Below, in pieces: positions 31,840 through 40,790 of a stretch of DNA of 64,000 bases (position 1 is the first letter of the stretch; the number at the start of each line of letters is the position of its first letter). The stretch is from Thermococcus eurythermalis. Its GTDB lineage: Archaea > Methanobacteriota_B > Thermococci > Thermococcales > Thermococcaceae. A program made the position numbers and the translations under genes. The notes below the pieces were generated by a model. That model had not been told where the DNA came from, made no database searches, and saw nothing but the letters and a program-made list of their open reading frames with translations. Location of the stretch: contig NZ_CP008887.1 in assembly GCF_000769655.1 (NCBI RefSeq), positions 1,736,001 through 1,800,000 on the forward strand. The letters are read 5' to 3'.

Positions 31840-32028
31840 TCAGACGTAATGCATCAGCACATACACCACAAATCCAAGGGCTATGAGACCAAGAATCGCC
31901 ACAATAACTGTTTCAAGTGTTGAATACTGCTTCACTTCCCTGCTTTCGCGGATATACCGCTCGTTTTTCTCACTGGCCAGCATCTCAGACCGCTTAACAG
32001 TTATCTGGTCGGGAATCGGCCCGCGCAC
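31840..32028 (-). CDS. small tail-anchored membrane protein
   Basis: A 62-residue protein I do not recognise. The N-terminal 40 residues are charged (VKRSEMLASEKNERYIRES) and the C-terminal 22 form one hydrophobic helix (VIVAILGLIALGFVVYVLMHYV), so it would be tail-anchored with the charged part inside. The start is GTG 32028 after GGGTGGTACT; a TATA-like ATTAAATACTCC lies near 32063-32074, which argues it is expressed. An internal ATG at codon 16 is an alternative start. It is upstream of nothing on its strand and convergent with sufB. Real status is likely but not proven. Confidence 0.5.
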   Translation of the reverse strand: MRGPIPDQITVKRSEMLASEKNERYIRESREVKQYSTLETVIVAILGLIALGFVVYVLMHYV

Positions 32029-32106
32029 AGTACCACCCAGCTCTTATCTACGCATTGGGAGTATTTAATGCTTCCTCAGGAAGGGTATATCGTAACATCA
32101 CGGGTA

Positions 32107-32550
32107 TCAATAAAGCTCCTCGACAAGCCTTATTACTTCCGGCAGGGCCCTCTCAACTTCCTCGCTGAGCTCCATTCCGAGGTCTATTTCTTTGGCGACG
32201 ACGCCGATGAGATGTATTTCCGCCTTTGCCAGCCTTTCGTCGAGCTTCATGAGGAGTTTGAGCCCGTCTATCGCACCCATGAAGTGGGCACTCCTTATCT
32301 CCGCCTTCAGCTTCTCGAAGACCTCTTCGCCGGCAAGGTGTAGGACGCTCCCCGGCTCAAGCTCGTCGCTCAGAATAGCGTCTATGATTATCAGCCTATC
32401 CTCCCCGCTGTAGTGGTTTGAGAGCCTGAAGATGTCAGTCCCGACCTCAAGGACGTTGTAACCTTTCTCGGCCAGAATTCTGCCGGCCTTCAGCCCGATT
32501 CCATCGTCCTTCATCAGCTCGTTGCCGAGTGCAAGGATTAGGGTGCTCAT
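32107..32550 (-). CDS. hydrogenase maturation endopeptidase (HycI/FrxA type)
   Basis: A 147-residue NiFe-hydrogenase maturation protease. It removes a short C-terminal peptide from the large subunit once nickel has been inserted. The sequence starts MSTLILALGNELMKDDGIG, the conserved GNxxxxDDGxG block, and contains LIIIDAILSDELEPGSVLHLAG and SAHFMGAIDGLKLL with the expected acidic and His nickel ligands. It lies two genes from hydA, whose product ends in DPCISCSVH followed by only four residues, a fitting substrate (as with FrxA in Pyrococcus, from memory). Confidence 0.9.
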   Translation of the reverse strand: MSTLILALGNELMKDDGIGLKAGRILAEKGYNVLEVGTDIFRLSNHYSGEDRLIIIDAILSDELEPGSVLHLAGEEVFEKLKAEIRSAHFMGAIDGLKLLMKLDERLAKAEIHLIGVVAKEIDLGMELSEEVERALPEVIRLVEELY

Positions 32551-32659
32551 TTTGCCTCCCTCACAAGGTTGTCCCGGGGGTTTATGAGCCTTATCGAAAC
32601 CCTTATATACTTTTCGCAGTAGTCATGACCATCTCAAAGTTTAAAAGGGGGATGTTCCA

Positions 32660-33388
32660 ATGACGTGGAAGATTGCGCCGTTGCTTCTGGTGCTCGTCGT
32701 TTTCTCGGCAGGTTGTCTAGTCCAGACGGGAGGCGAGACAACGTCCCCTGGCTTTGTCCTCAACGTGACTTACGTCCCCTTCAAAGTACCCCTCAATGTG
32801 ACTGTTATTGAGATTAACGTGAGTACTAACTTTGTCGGCTACAAGAGTCTTGTCATAAACGATGTATATCCTGCCATACTAGTAAAAGCGGGTTCGGATG
32901 TGAGCAACGTTTCGGCCTTTAGGCTCTCAAAGGACGTTTATCTTGTCGTTCCCGCCCTCGACGAAGACTCCTCAGAGAAGTTCTACTCCCTAACGGTATG
33001 GCTTAAAAACGGCTCCGTTGCGATAGCGAACATAAAGTTCTCTGGAACTCCAACAAGGGTTATTGACATGGTCGTCAACTACGATGTCGAGAAGAATGGG
33101 ACACACTACGTCGTCAGGCCCATCGGATGGTCCCTGAAAAGGATAACTCTCTGGAATGAGACCTTCAACGTAACTGTTGAACTGCCGGAGCCAATTCAAG
33201 TCGCCAACGCTCCATCTGTTAAATTCAAGAACGACACCTACGTCCTGCCCGAGGTCTGCAAAACAACGAGCGGTGGAGTTACAGTAATCTACAGATACTC
33301 AATCGGCGAAATTCACGTCGTCGGGCCGATGGGAGATGCTTTCGTCGGAAAGGTGTACTTCCCCTGCGAGGAGATAGCTGGAAAGTGA
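32660..33388 (+). CDS. lipoprotein of unknown function
   Basis: A 242-residue exported protein. The N-terminus is a lipoprotein signal: basic start, hydrophobic LLLVLVVFSAGC with a lipobox-like SAGC whose Cys19 would be lipid-linked, then a Thr/Ser-rich linker (TGGETTSPG). The mature part is beta-rich with multiple NxS/T glycosylation sites and two Cys near the C-terminus (PEVCKTT and FPCEEI). No family recognised. A TATA CTTATATAC lies at about 32602-32610. It is convergent with the frameshifted vapC gene, ending 1 nt before it. Confidence 0.72.
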   Translation: MTWKIAPLLLVLVVFSAGCLVQTGGETTSPGFVLNVTYVPFKVPLNVTVIEINVSTNFVGYKSLVINDVYPAILVKAGSDVSNVSAFRLSKDVYLVVPALDEDSSEKFYSLTVWLKNGSVAIANIKFSGTPTRVIDMVVNYDVEKNGTHYVVRPIGWSLKRITLWNETFNVTVELPEPIQVANAPSVKFKNDTYVLPEVCKTTSGGVTVIYRYSIGEIHVVGPMGDAFVGKVYFPCEEIAGK

Positions 33389-33389
33389 T

Positions 33390-33817
33390 TCAGGAAATCA
33401 GCTCCACCCTTTCCTTCTTTGCGGGTTCAAAGAAGTCCTCATCGAGCGTAGCCAAGGCAAAGCCGTGCTCGATGCAGGTTGCGAGAATCAGTGCATCGTT
33501 GGAGAGCATGGCGTACTTCTCGATGAGCTCCATTGCCTTAAAGACCGTTCTTTGTGTGGACTCAATGAACCCAAAGCCTCTCGGAGCTTTAAAAACAACC
33601 TGAATCTCAGGTGGCAGTTTATCCTTCTTTCCTTTGAGGGTCCTGGGTGCGAGGTTTGAGAAATAGCCGAGGAGCAGATACGTAACCTCACTGAACACTG
33701 TTTCGGTGATGTAAAGGGCTACGTCTTCGTTCTCAAAGGACTCAAAGAGTTTAACCGCCCGTTCGCTACCTTTGAAGTACTCCACGATGAGGAGCTGTCA
33801 ATCAGCAATTCCCTCAT
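33390..33817 (-). pseudogene. vapC: VapC-type PIN ribonuclease toxin gene with one-base frameshift
   Basis: The PIN body is clear (LIVEYFKGSERAVKLFESF, VFSEVTYLLLGYF, LSNDALILATCIEHGFALATLDEDF with the acidic residues). The uninterrupted frame begins only at GTG 33785, after the first catalytic Asp. Upstream, ATG 33817 opens MRELLIDSS in another frame, which is exactly the missing first strand with the conserved Asp7. Inserting one C in the CC of the TCCTCA stretch (33791-33792) joins them as IDSSLIVEYFKG. So the gene lacks one base near codon 10. The start ATG lies inside the end of the antitoxin gene, the usual vapBC overlap. An intact toxin requires the extra base. Confidence 0.75.
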
Positions 33818-34007
33818 AGAATTCCCTCTTGAGTTCCTTCCAGGATTTATCGGTCTTCATGATGCCCTTAAGCTTCTTCATGTTTTCGAAGAGCTCGTCC
33901 TTGTGAGAGAGATACCATGCCATAGCCTCAACGTCCTTCCTGAAGGTCTCAGCGTACTTCTTGGGCACTTTCACGTGTATGACAAGGTCAACGATTTCTT
34001 CGGCCAT
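33798..34007 (-). CDS. vapB: VapB-type antitoxin
   Basis: A 69-residue small protein upstream of and overlapping the PIN-domain toxin gene by 20 nt. The N-terminal LVIHVKVPKKYAETFRKDVEAMA has the strand-helix-helix pattern of AbrB/RHH-like archaeal antitoxins of the DUF-type found beside Thermococcales VapC, and the C-terminal part is a basic-acidic toxin-binding tail. GGGGAGCACT precedes ATG 34007. The antitoxin frame appears intact although the toxin frame is broken. Confidence 0.72.
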   Translation of the reverse strand: MAEEIVDLVIHVKVPKKYAETFRKDVEAMAWYLSHKDELFENMKKLKGIMKTDKSWKELKREFYEGIAD

Positions 34008-34057
34008 AGTGCTCCCCAGTATTTTTCTGTCACCAGGCCCTTAAAAAAGTTGAGAAA

Positions 34058-35341
34058 TCAGAGCCTCGCCACATGCACTGAACAGGAGATGCACGGGTCG
34101 TAGGCCCTTACAACCATCTCTGCGAGGTACTTGAGCCTCTCCGGGTCGTCGTTGTAGTGCTTCTCCGCCATCATTCTCACGTGCTGCTCCATCATGGCGA
34201 GGTTGAAGGCGGTCGGGGTTATGATGTCCGCGTAGGCTACCTTTCCGTCCTTGACTTCGAGCGCGTAAACGAGGATTCCGCGCGGTGCCTCGGTGGTCGA
34301 GACGCCGAAGCCGTCCTTTATCTCAACTTCGTCCCTCGGCCTTATCGGCCACTTCGCCAGGGCCTCGTCTATGAGGTCAATCGCCCTCTCCGTGAAGTAG
34401 ACGAGCTCAAGGGCCTGGGCGAGGTTGTTGGCGAAGGGGTTGGTCGGCCTGAGCAGGTCCTTGTGGGCCTCGTAGAGTTCCTTTGCCATTCCGTAGAGCT
34501 TGTCTGAGTGGTTGACGACGCGAGAGATTGCCCCCACCATGAAGGGCTTCCCGTGGTAGTGGGAGTGCTTGGCGAAGCTGTGCTCGACTACGAACTCCTT
34601 TATGTGCTCCCTGTATGCCTCGCTCGGGAACTCGTTTCCGTCGCTGGCGCTTATGTAGTCGCCGTAGATTCCATAGGGCCCTCTCGGCTTCACGGCGAGG
34701 TGCGTTATCGGCCCCTCGACGTCCCCATACTGCTCCAGCTCTGAGAACAGCTCGAAGGTGTACTCCGCCTTGGGGAGCGCTTCCTGTAGGCGCTTCTTCA
34801 TGAGCTCAAGGGTGGCCTTGCCCGGCAGCTTCCCGAAGCCTCCCAGAACAACGTTCTCCTGGTGTATTGCCCTCGCTCCGAGTTCGTCCATCATCCAGCT
34901 CCCGAGGTTCTTGAGGTCGAGGGCTATGCCTATCTCCTTCTTGTATTCCTCAACCATGTGGAGTGGCCCAGAGTAGCCGAGGTAATCCGGTAAGACGAGG
35001 AGGTACAGGTGGAGCACGTGGCTCTCTATCATGTCGCCGATGTAGAGAACCTCCCTGAGCGCCCGGATTTCCTCACGCGGGGTGAAGCCAATCGCCTTCT
35101 CAGCGGCTTCAACCGCGGTGAGCTTGTGGGCGGCCGAACAGAAGGAGCATATCCTCGGGTAAACTGCCAAGGCTTCTTCGAGCTTCTTGCCCAGGGTTAT
35201 GGCCTCGAAGAACCTCGGGCCCTCTATGATGTTGAGCCGAACCTCCTTAACCCCGTCGTCGCTGACGAGTATTTCGACACCGCCCTTGCCCTCAACGCGC
35301 GCTATGTGGTCAACGGTTATGGGGAGGTAGACGTTGTTCAT
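34058..35341 (-). CDS. hydA: sulfhydrogenase I alpha subunit, NiFe hydrogenase large subunit HydA
   Basis: The catalytic NiFe subunit of the cytosolic heterotetrameric hydrogenase. The four nickel-binding cysteines are C65 and C68 ([10 protein letters not shown]) and C417 and C420 (DPCISCSVH). Only four residues follow the final His, the expected peptide removed by the maturation protease. At 427 aa it has the usual length. It is the last gene of the hydBGDA operon; its ATG overlaps the hydD stop. In Pyrococcus the complex reduces NADP+ with H2 and can reduce polysulfide (family knowledge). Confidence 0.96.
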   Translation of the reverse strand: MNNVYLPITVDHIARVEGKGGVEILVSDDGVKEVRLNIIEGPRFFEAITLGKKLEEALAVYPRICSFCSAAHKLTAVEAAEKAIGFTPREEIRALREVLYIGDMIESHVLHLYLLVLPDYLGYSGPLHMVEEYKKEIGIALDLKNLGSWMMDELGARAIHQENVVLGGFGKLPGKATLELMKKRLQEALPKAEYTFELFSELEQYGDVEGPITHLAVKPRGPYGIYGDYISASDGNEFPSEAYREHIKEFVVEHSFAKHSHYHGKPFMVGAISRVVNHSDKLYGMAKELYEAHKDLLRPTNPFANNLAQALELVYFTERAIDLIDEALAKWPIRPRDEVEIKDGFGVSTTEAPRGILVYALEVKDGKVAYADIITPTAFNLAMMEQHVRMMAEKHYNDDPERLKYLAEMVVRAYDPCISCSVHVARL

Positions 35342-36147
35342 TCTTTCACCTCCCTGAATATTTTCTCAACCATCTCCTCGAGCTTCGGGTTGTGGGCGTT
35401 GAAAATCTTCATGCGCTGGAGTATCTCCTCTTTAGTGAGTCCCTTCTCCTTGAACGTCCTGGCGAGTGAGTCGAACCACGCCACATCGTAGCCTATCGCT
35501 CCCCTGCAGCCAATGCACGCCACTCCGAAGCCCGGACAGCGGGCGTCACAGCCGGCTCTCGTTATGGGGCCAAGGCACGGCTCGCCTTTCTCTATTAGTA
35601 TGCACGGGTGCCCATTCAGCCTGCACTCAACGCAGACGGGGTAGTCTATGTCCTCAGGCCAGGAGCCTACGAGGAACGTGCCCAGAGCGTAGAGGAAGTC
35701 CTTTTTCTCCGGCGGGCAACCGTAGATGCGGTAGTCCACCTTGATGTAGTCCTCAACTGGCTTGGCGGGCTTGGGCCTGAACTTGACCGTTGCGTTTCCG
35801 TAAACCGCCTTCCAGAGCTCTTCGACTGGCTTGTCCTTCTCCCAGCTCTGCACACCGCCGTGAACTGCGCAGGAACCAACGGCAACCACTATCTTAGCGT
35901 TCTCGCGTATCTTCCTAACGAGCCTGACCTCTTCCTCCGTGGACACGCTCCCCTCAATGAACGCTATGTCCACAGGTTTTTCCTCGTAGGAGTCCCTCTC
36001 CAGCATGTACCAGCACACTATCTCGGCGTTGGGGATAAGCTGGACTATCTCGTCCATCATGGCAAACTGGAGCTGACAGCCGTAGCAGGAGGTGAGGGCG
36101 TAGAACCCAATGCGAAGTTTTCCTTTCATTCCCACCACCTCAGTCAA
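35338..36147 (-). CDS. hydD: sulfhydrogenase I delta subunit, small subunit HydD
   Basis: The NiFe-hydrogenase small subunit that holds the Fe-S relay next to the active site. The 269-residue protein has the proximal-cluster cysteines in [24 protein letters not shown] and [16 protein letters not shown], and further cysteine-rich blocks [25 protein letters not shown] and [18 protein letters not shown] for two more clusters. No twin-arginine signal is present, so the enzyme is cytosolic. It overlaps hydG at its start and hydA at its end by a few nucleotides. Confidence 0.95.
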   Translation of the reverse strand: MTEVVGMKGKLRIGFYALTSCYGCQLQFAMMDEIVQLIPNAEIVCWYMLERDSYEEKPVDIAFIEGSVSTEEEVRLVRKIRENAKIVVAVGSCAVHGGVQSWEKDKPVEELWKAVYGNATVKFRPKPAKPVEDYIKVDYRIYGCPPEKKDFLYALGTFLVGSWPEDIDYPVCVECRLNGHPCILIEKGEPCLGPITRAGCDARCPGFGVACIGCRGAIGYDVAWFDSLARTFKEKGLTKEEILQRMKIFNAHNPKLEEMVEKIFREVKE

Positions 36148-37030
36148 GCATTCCCGGTGTTGATACTATGTCGAAGTACGTGAAGACTGGGCCGTCTTTA
36201 CAGACGTACTTCCAGGAGGTGCTCGTTCCCACGTTGCAGTGGCCGCACTTCCCGATTCCGCACTTCATCATTCTCTCCAGCGTGACGTAGATGTTCTCGG
36301 GCTTGTAACCGTGCTCGATGAGGGACTCGAAAACGTCCTTGTACATTCTCGGCGGGCCGCAGATTGCCACGGCCGTGTTTTTGGGGTCTGTGTTCGCCTC
36401 GCCGATGAACTTCTGCGGCCTTCCCTTCGGGCCCGGCCAGTCGGGGTCTCTGGTGACGCTCTGGATTATCTTGACGTTCTCGGCCTCTGCGATGTCCTTC
36501 ATTGCCTCAAGCTCCTTGTAGAAGAGCAAATCTTTCCCATAGCGGGCGGTGTTAATGAAGGTTATGTTGCCGTACTTCCAGCGGTTGTCCATTGCGTAGA
36601 GGAAGACGCTTCTCAGGGGTGCGGTTCCAAGACCTGCCGCTATTAGGAGCAGGTCCATTCCCTCCCACTGGTCAACGGGAAAGCCGTTCCCGTAGGGGCC
36701 CCGCACGAGGACGGTGTCACCAGGCTTAAGTTTGTGGACGACTGTGGTCACCCTTCCAGCTTTTCGTATGCAGAGCTCAAAGAAACCCTGCCTCATGGGG
36801 GAGGAACACACGCTGATAGGCACTTCACCCACGCCGGGTATTGTGAGCTGGACGAACTGGCCCGGCCTGAACGTCCAGTTCTCGGCTATGGTCGGGTCTT
36901 CAAACCTGAACAGAAACAGCTTTTCCAGCTCGGTCAGCTGGTACACCCTGAGAACCCTGACCTTTCCCAGGGCGTAGGGGTTCTCCTCCGCAAAGGTGTT
37001 GCCCGGAGAAATGAACCTCGGAATGGTCAT
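36140..37030 (-). CDS. hydG: sulfhydrogenase I gamma subunit, FAD/NAD(P)-binding HydG
   Basis: The flavoprotein subunit that exchanges electrons with NADP(H). The 296-residue protein is a ferredoxin-NADP reductase-type fold: FAD-binding [20 protein letters not shown] near residues 56-75, [16 protein letters not shown], the nucleotide-binding [17 protein letters not shown], and a C-terminal [2Fe-2S] motif [17 protein letters not shown] as in dihydroorotate dehydrogenase electron-transfer subunits. The genes overlap on both sides, so translation is coupled. Confidence 0.95.
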   Translation of the reverse strand: MTIPRFISPGNTFAEENPYALGKVRVLRVYQLTELEKLFLFRFEDPTIAENWTFRPGQFVQLTIPGVGEVPISVCSSPMRQGFFELCIRKAGRVTTVVHKLKPGDTVLVRGPYGNGFPVDQWEGMDLLLIAAGLGTAPLRSVFLYAMDNRWKYGNITFINTARYGKDLLFYKELEAMKDIAEAENVKIIQSVTRDPDWPGPKGRPQKFIGEANTDPKNTAVAICGPPRMYKDVFESLIEHGYKPENIYVTLERMMKCGIGKCGHCNVGTSTSWKYVCKDGPVFTYFDIVSTPGMLD

Positions 37031-38139
37031 AGTTCATCACCCCTAACGGAAGGTGTGTACGCAAACCCTTTCTTTGGAATCTCTTCGGAGACTCTTGGCG
37101 GGCACGTTGCCTCTTCAAGGCCCAGAATTACCCGGAGGTTCCGCACAAAGTTTATCCCGGCGGGACAGAAGTAGGAGCACCTGCCGCAGCCAACACAGTA
37201 GCTGAGACCGAGCTGTTCAATGTATGCGTTTTTGCACATATACCTGTTCATGAACCTGGACTTCTTTGTCGGCCTGAAGTTGTGTCCGCCCGCCACCATT
37301 CCATGCCTGACCAGCTGGCAGGAGTCCCACCTCCTCACCCTTACCCCGGTGTTCCCATCTATGTTTGGGACGTCCTGGACGTCAAAGCACCTGCACGTCG
37401 GGCAGGTCGTGTTGCAGTTACCGCAGGCGAGACAGATGTCGGACTGCTCGTCCCACATCGGGTGCTCTGTCTCGAGCTCAAGCAGGTACCTCAGGTCAGC
37501 CCAGTCCTCGTGGTACCTGAACATCTGGTGCCTCTTGTTTTCGAATTCCCTAAAGCTGCACACGTCCTGGGGCGTTACTTCCTCAAACAGCTCAAGGTTC
37601 TTGTCAACTATCCTGTGGCCGGTGGGAGTCCCAACGCGGACGAGCCAGCCGTCGGGAAGCTCGTGCAGGAAGAGGTCGAAGCCATCATCTGCAAAGTCGG
37701 TCTCCCTCAAATTGCAGAAGCAGTACTCGTCCGGCACACAGCTGATGCCTACGATGATTCCCTTCTCACGCCGAACCTTGTAGTATTTGTCCGGGAGCTC
37801 GTCAAGGTAAATTGTGTCGAGTATCTTAAGGCCGAATATGTCGCAGGCATGGACGCCGAAGACCACGAAGGGTTCAACGTTCTCAATTGTCTCGCGGTAC
37901 TCAGCCTCTGAAATGTTGAACTCGAAGAGCTTCTCCCTCGGCAGGAAGAAGAACTTCTTCGGGGGCATTATGGTTCTGTTGTAGTTGAACTCGACTTTCC
38001 TGACGTCATCCACTTCCCTGAAGTCGTAGAACTTCTCCGATACCTTAACGGGGGCATATAGCTTGCCCCATTCTTTCAACCGCTCCAAGAACTCGTAGGT
38101 GTTCTCCTTCGGCAGCTTAACATACCTCAACTCCACCAC
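37027..38139 (-). CDS. hydB: sulfhydrogenase I beta subunit, Fe-S electron-transfer HydB
   Basis: The anaerobic-sulfite-reductase-A-like subunit linking the flavoprotein to the small subunit. The 370-residue protein has two [4Fe-4S] ferredoxin motifs: [18 protein letters not shown] at about residue 235 and [14 protein letters not shown] at about 318. The first gene of hydBGDA, with ribosome site AGGGGTGGTG. The start is uncertain: GTG codons at 38139 and 38136 are in frame, while TTG 38130 would give the [13 protein letters not shown] start known in Pyrococcus. It is divergent from the formate hydrogenlyase operon, sharing a 238-bp regulatory region. Confidence 0.93.
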   Translation of the reverse strand: MVELRYVKLPKENTYEFLERLKEWGKLYAPVKVSEKFYDFREVDDVRKVEFNYNRTIMPPKKFFFLPREKLFEFNISEAEYRETIENVEPFVVFGVHACDIFGLKILDTIYLDELPDKYYKVRREKGIIVGISCVPDEYCFCNLRETDFADDGFDLFLHELPDGWLVRVGTPTGHRIVDKNLELFEEVTPQDVCSFREFENKRHQMFRYHEDWADLRYLLELETEHPMWDEQSDICLACGNCNTTCPTCRCFDVQDVPNIDGNTGVRVRRWDSCQLVRHGMVAGGHNFRPTKKSRFMNRYMCKNAYIEQLGLSYCVGCGRCSYFCPAGINFVRNLRVILGLEEATCPPRVSEEIPKKGFAYTPSVRGDEL

Positions 38140-38377
38140 CCCTTTTTGTCAAAAAATGTCTGTACGTCACTGATTTGATATATGCTCTAAGCCTCAATTA
38201 TAGTCATTCAATTCTGTAAAAAAGCATTTCTGAACCCTTAGTTTCAAAACCAAAGGTTGAGAAAACCTTTAGTTGTTCAATCAAGGTTTAAAAAATCCTT
38301 AAAAGTTTCTCACTGGACTGACAATTGAACACTTATGGTCACATGAACATAATTGTACACATGCTGGAGGGAAAAGT
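38140..38377. promoter_or_regulatory. divergent regulatory region between hydBGDA and the formate hydrogenlyase operon
   Basis: This AT-rich region must hold both promoters. A clear dyad with perfect 7-bp arms AAAGGTT and AACCTTT lies at 38252-38270. TATA-like runs are GGTTTAAAAAATCC (about 38284-38298) and CCTTAAAAGTTT (about 38297-38308) for the plus operon and a gatttgatatat stretch (about 38175-38187) for the minus side. GTTTTGAAAC-N5-GTT on the minus strand (about 38236-38253) resembles the SurR site GTTn3AACn5GTT but has one extra base. No second clear operator is seen. Confidence 0.5.
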
Positions 38378-40291
38378 ATGCAGCTCATCACCTGCCCTTA
38401 TTGTGGAACCGGGTGCAGGGCGTATGTTAAGAAAGAACTATCCCGCCCGTTCATGATAGAGTATGTCACCGATATAAACGTCCCCAATGACCGCGGAAAG
38501 CTCTGTCCGAAAGGGAACGCCATGTTTGAACACCTGCTCAGCAAAGAGAGACTGAAAGTCCCGCTGAAAGCCGTTGAAGAAGGAAAATTCGTAAAGATAA
38601 GCTGGAAGGAGGCAATAAATGAAATCGCATCTTTTATCCGGGACTACATAAAGGACGACCCTAACAAGCTCATGTTCATTGCGGGGGGAAAGGTCAGCAA
38701 CGAGTCTGCGTACCTCTTTCAGAAACTCGCGAGGAGCATCGGGACAAACAACGTTGACAACACCAGCCACCTCTGCCACGGTGTATCCGTGAAGGCCATA
38801 CTGGACGCAAGCTTCGAAAGGAACTGGGCGACGTACGATGATGTTGAGAAAAGCAATGTGATAATCGTATGGGGAACCAACCTGGCTGAGACCGCCCCGC
38901 TTATTTTCCGCAGGGTTCTAAAGGCCAAGAACAGGGGGGCCAAGGTCATAGTCATAGACCCTAGGAAGACCAAGACCACAAAGTTTGCCAGCACTCACGT
39001 CCGCCCGTTTCCGGGCACGGACATTGCGCTGATAAACGCACTCACAAACCTCCTGATAAAAATGAGAAACGCGAGGAGCGCCCACTTTACTGCCTCCGAC
39101 CTCAAAATAATCGGCAAGTACACTCCGGAGCACGCCGAAAAAATAACCGGGGTGCCTGCGAGGGACATCGAGAAGATAGCCAGAGACATCTCCCTTGGGG
39201 GAGAGGGTGTCATCCTGTGGGGCTCAGGCATCGCACTCCACTCCAACGGCTACGACGTTATCAGGAGCATTATAACACTCGCCTCAATGGTTGACTTCAA
39301 AGTCCTGCCGATTGCTGGACAGAACAACTCCCAGGGAGTCATGGATATGGGCGTGGTGCCCGACTTACTGCCCGGGTACAGGAGGTACGACGAGGTAGAC
39401 TTCTTCAGGGAGGCCTGGAAGAACGAGGGACTCCCGGCCGAAGCAGGGCTCGACATTCCGAAATCAATCAAAGAGGCGCAAAAGTGCAACATTTCAGCGT
39501 TTTACATTATGGGAGCAAACATCGCGGTGAGCTTTCCGGAGGCCGAAAAGGCCCTAAAACGCGCAGAGTTCGTTGTTGCCCAGGACATATTCCCGACGCA
39601 GACAACGGAACTTGCCGATATCGTTCTCCCCGCGGCCGCGTTCCTTGAGAGCGACGGTTCTACAACGAACGCCGAGAGGAGAATCCAGTGGAGCTCCAGG
39701 GTGAAGTGGCCCCCGAAGGACGCCAAGCCAGACTGGGCCATTTTAAGGGAGCTGGGAAATGCGCTTGAACTTGAGGGGTTTGACTTCTACTTCGCCGAGG
39801 AGATTCTCCGCGAGATAAGCACCCTCGTTCCCCAGTATGCAAACGCCGGCCCGCGCACCCTGATAAGAAGGCCAGAGGGAGTTATATGGAGCACGGAACC
39901 ACGCTCCGGGCCCGTCAAGGCATACACTTCCGAGAGAATGCCCACCCTTGAGCCCCCGGTCATGATCACCGTCAGGTACGTGGGCCAGTTCCAGACTGGA
40001 ACTATGACCAAGAGAAGCCCCTCACTGCACGTCAGGTGGCAAGACCTGCCCGTCCTGGTAAGCGAGGAAGACGCCCGGAAGTGGGGGGTAAAGGACGGCG
40101 ACAGGATAAAACTCGTCTCTGAGAACGGGGAGTACATTGGAACCGTGAAGGTGTCCGGGACAGTCATTCCCGGCACGATTAAGGCCCCCTGGCACGAGGG
40201 CGCCAACTGCATAATGAGCCTGAAGATTGATGAGGAAACCGGTCTACCCCAGATGAAAGCATGTTCATGCAAACTTGAGAGGGTGGAGTGA
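38378..40291 (+). CDS. fdhA: formate dehydrogenase catalytic subunit (Mo/W bis-MGD)
   Basis: It oxidises formate to CO2 and passes electrons to the ferredoxin subunits. The 637-residue molybdopterin oxidoreductase has an N-terminal [4Fe-4S] site (C6, C9, C13, C43: CPYCGTGC ... KLCPKG). The metal ligand is Cys133 in DNTSHLCHGV followed by His134; the codon is TGC, so this is the Cys, not selenocysteine, form. The C-terminal MopB domain includes QFQTGTMTKRSPSLHVRW. GGAGGG precedes the ATG. It opens the operon whose next genes encode a ferredoxin, membrane hydrogenase and Mrp antiporter, the arrangement of Thermococcus formate hydrogenlyases. Confidence 0.95.
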   Translation: MQLITCPYCGTGCRAYVKKELSRPFMIEYVTDINVPNDRGKLCPKGNAMFEHLLSKERLKVPLKAVEEGKFVKISWKEAINEIASFIRDYIKDDPNKLMFIAGGKVSNESAYLFQKLARSIGTNNVDNTSHLCHGVSVKAILDASFERNWATYDDVEKSNVIIVWGTNLAETAPLIFRRVLKAKNRGAKVIVIDPRKTKTTKFASTHVRPFPGTDIALINALTNLLIKMRNARSAHFTASDLKIIGKYTPEHAEKITGVPARDIEKIARDISLGGEGVILWGSGIALHSNGYDVIRSIITLASMVDFKVLPIAGQNNSQGVMDMGVVPDLLPGYRRYDEVDFFREAWKNEGLPAEAGLDIPKSIKEAQKCNISAFYIMGANIAVSFPEAEKALKRAEFVVAQDIFPTQTTELADIVLPAAAFLESDGSTTNAERRIQWSSRVKWPPKDAKPDWAILRELGNALELEGFDFYFAEEILREISTLVPQYANAGPRTLIRRPEGVIWSTEPRSGPVKAYTSERMPTLEPPVMITVRYVGQFQTGTMTKRSPSLHVRWQDLPVLVSEEDARKWGVKDGDRIKLVSENGEYIGTVKVSGTVIPGTIKAPWHEGANCIMSLKIDEETGLPQMKACSCKLERVE

Positions 40292-40292
40292 T

Positions 40293-40790
40293 ATGGGGAA
40301 GAGGGTCTTTATCGACTTTAGGAACTGCATAGGGTGCAGGGCCTGTGAGATTGCCTGCGCCAGGGAGCACCACGGGAAGGCCAACATCACGCTCATCGAG
40401 ACGTCGGAACTGCTCATGATGTCCTTTAACTGCAGGCACTGTGAAAACGCCCCCTGTATGCTGGTCTGTCCCGCCAGGGCGCTCTACAGGGACGAAGACG
40501 GGGCCGTACGCGTTAAGGCCCAGGACTGCATAGGCTGTATGTTCTGCTCCGTTGCGTGCCCATTCGGCACGCCTGAGTTCGTCCCCGAGCTGAAGATTAT
40601 GGCCAAGTGCGACCTCTGCAGTCACCGCAGGGAGGAGGGCAAGCTTCCGGCGTGTGTCACGACCTGCCCGACGGACGCGCTGATTTTCGCCAGCGAGGAG
40701 GAGATACTCCAGATAAAGGTCAAACAGAACCTTGCCAAGGTTGAGGAGCTCGCCAAGAAGGTTGAAAAGATAATGGGGGGAACCGTATGA
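40293..40790 (+). CDS. four-cluster [4Fe-4S] ferredoxin subunit (HycB/HydN type)
   Basis: An electron-transfer subunit between formate dehydrogenase and the hydrogenase. The 165-residue protein has four cysteine groups for four [4Fe-4S] clusters: CIGCRACEIAC, CRHCENAPCMLVCP, CIGCMFCSVACPFG and CDLCSHRREEGKLPACVTTCP. ATG 40293 follows GGAGTGAT, right after the fdhA stop. A close paralogue lies at the far end of the operon (53360-53863). It overlaps the next gene by 4 nt (ATGA). Confidence 0.93.
   Translation: MGKRVFIDFRNCIGCRACEIACAREHHGKANITLIETSELLMMSFNCRHCENAPCMLVCPARALYRDEDGAVRVKAQDCIGCMFCSVACPFGTPEFVPELKIMAKCDLCSHRREEGKLPACVTTCPTDALIFASEEEILQIKVKQNLAKVEELAKKVEKIMGGTV

Noticed and set aside
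32060-32106. Box C/D-like elements (GTGATGT, CTGA) downstream of the hydrogenase protease gene
   Set aside because: There is no second CTGA with a matching C' box at proper spacing, and the region is the promoter of the small GTG-started gene.
38774-38776. Selenocysteine in formate dehydrogenase
   Set aside because: The ligand codon is TGC (Cys133 in SHLCHG), with no in-frame TGA, so this is the cysteine form.
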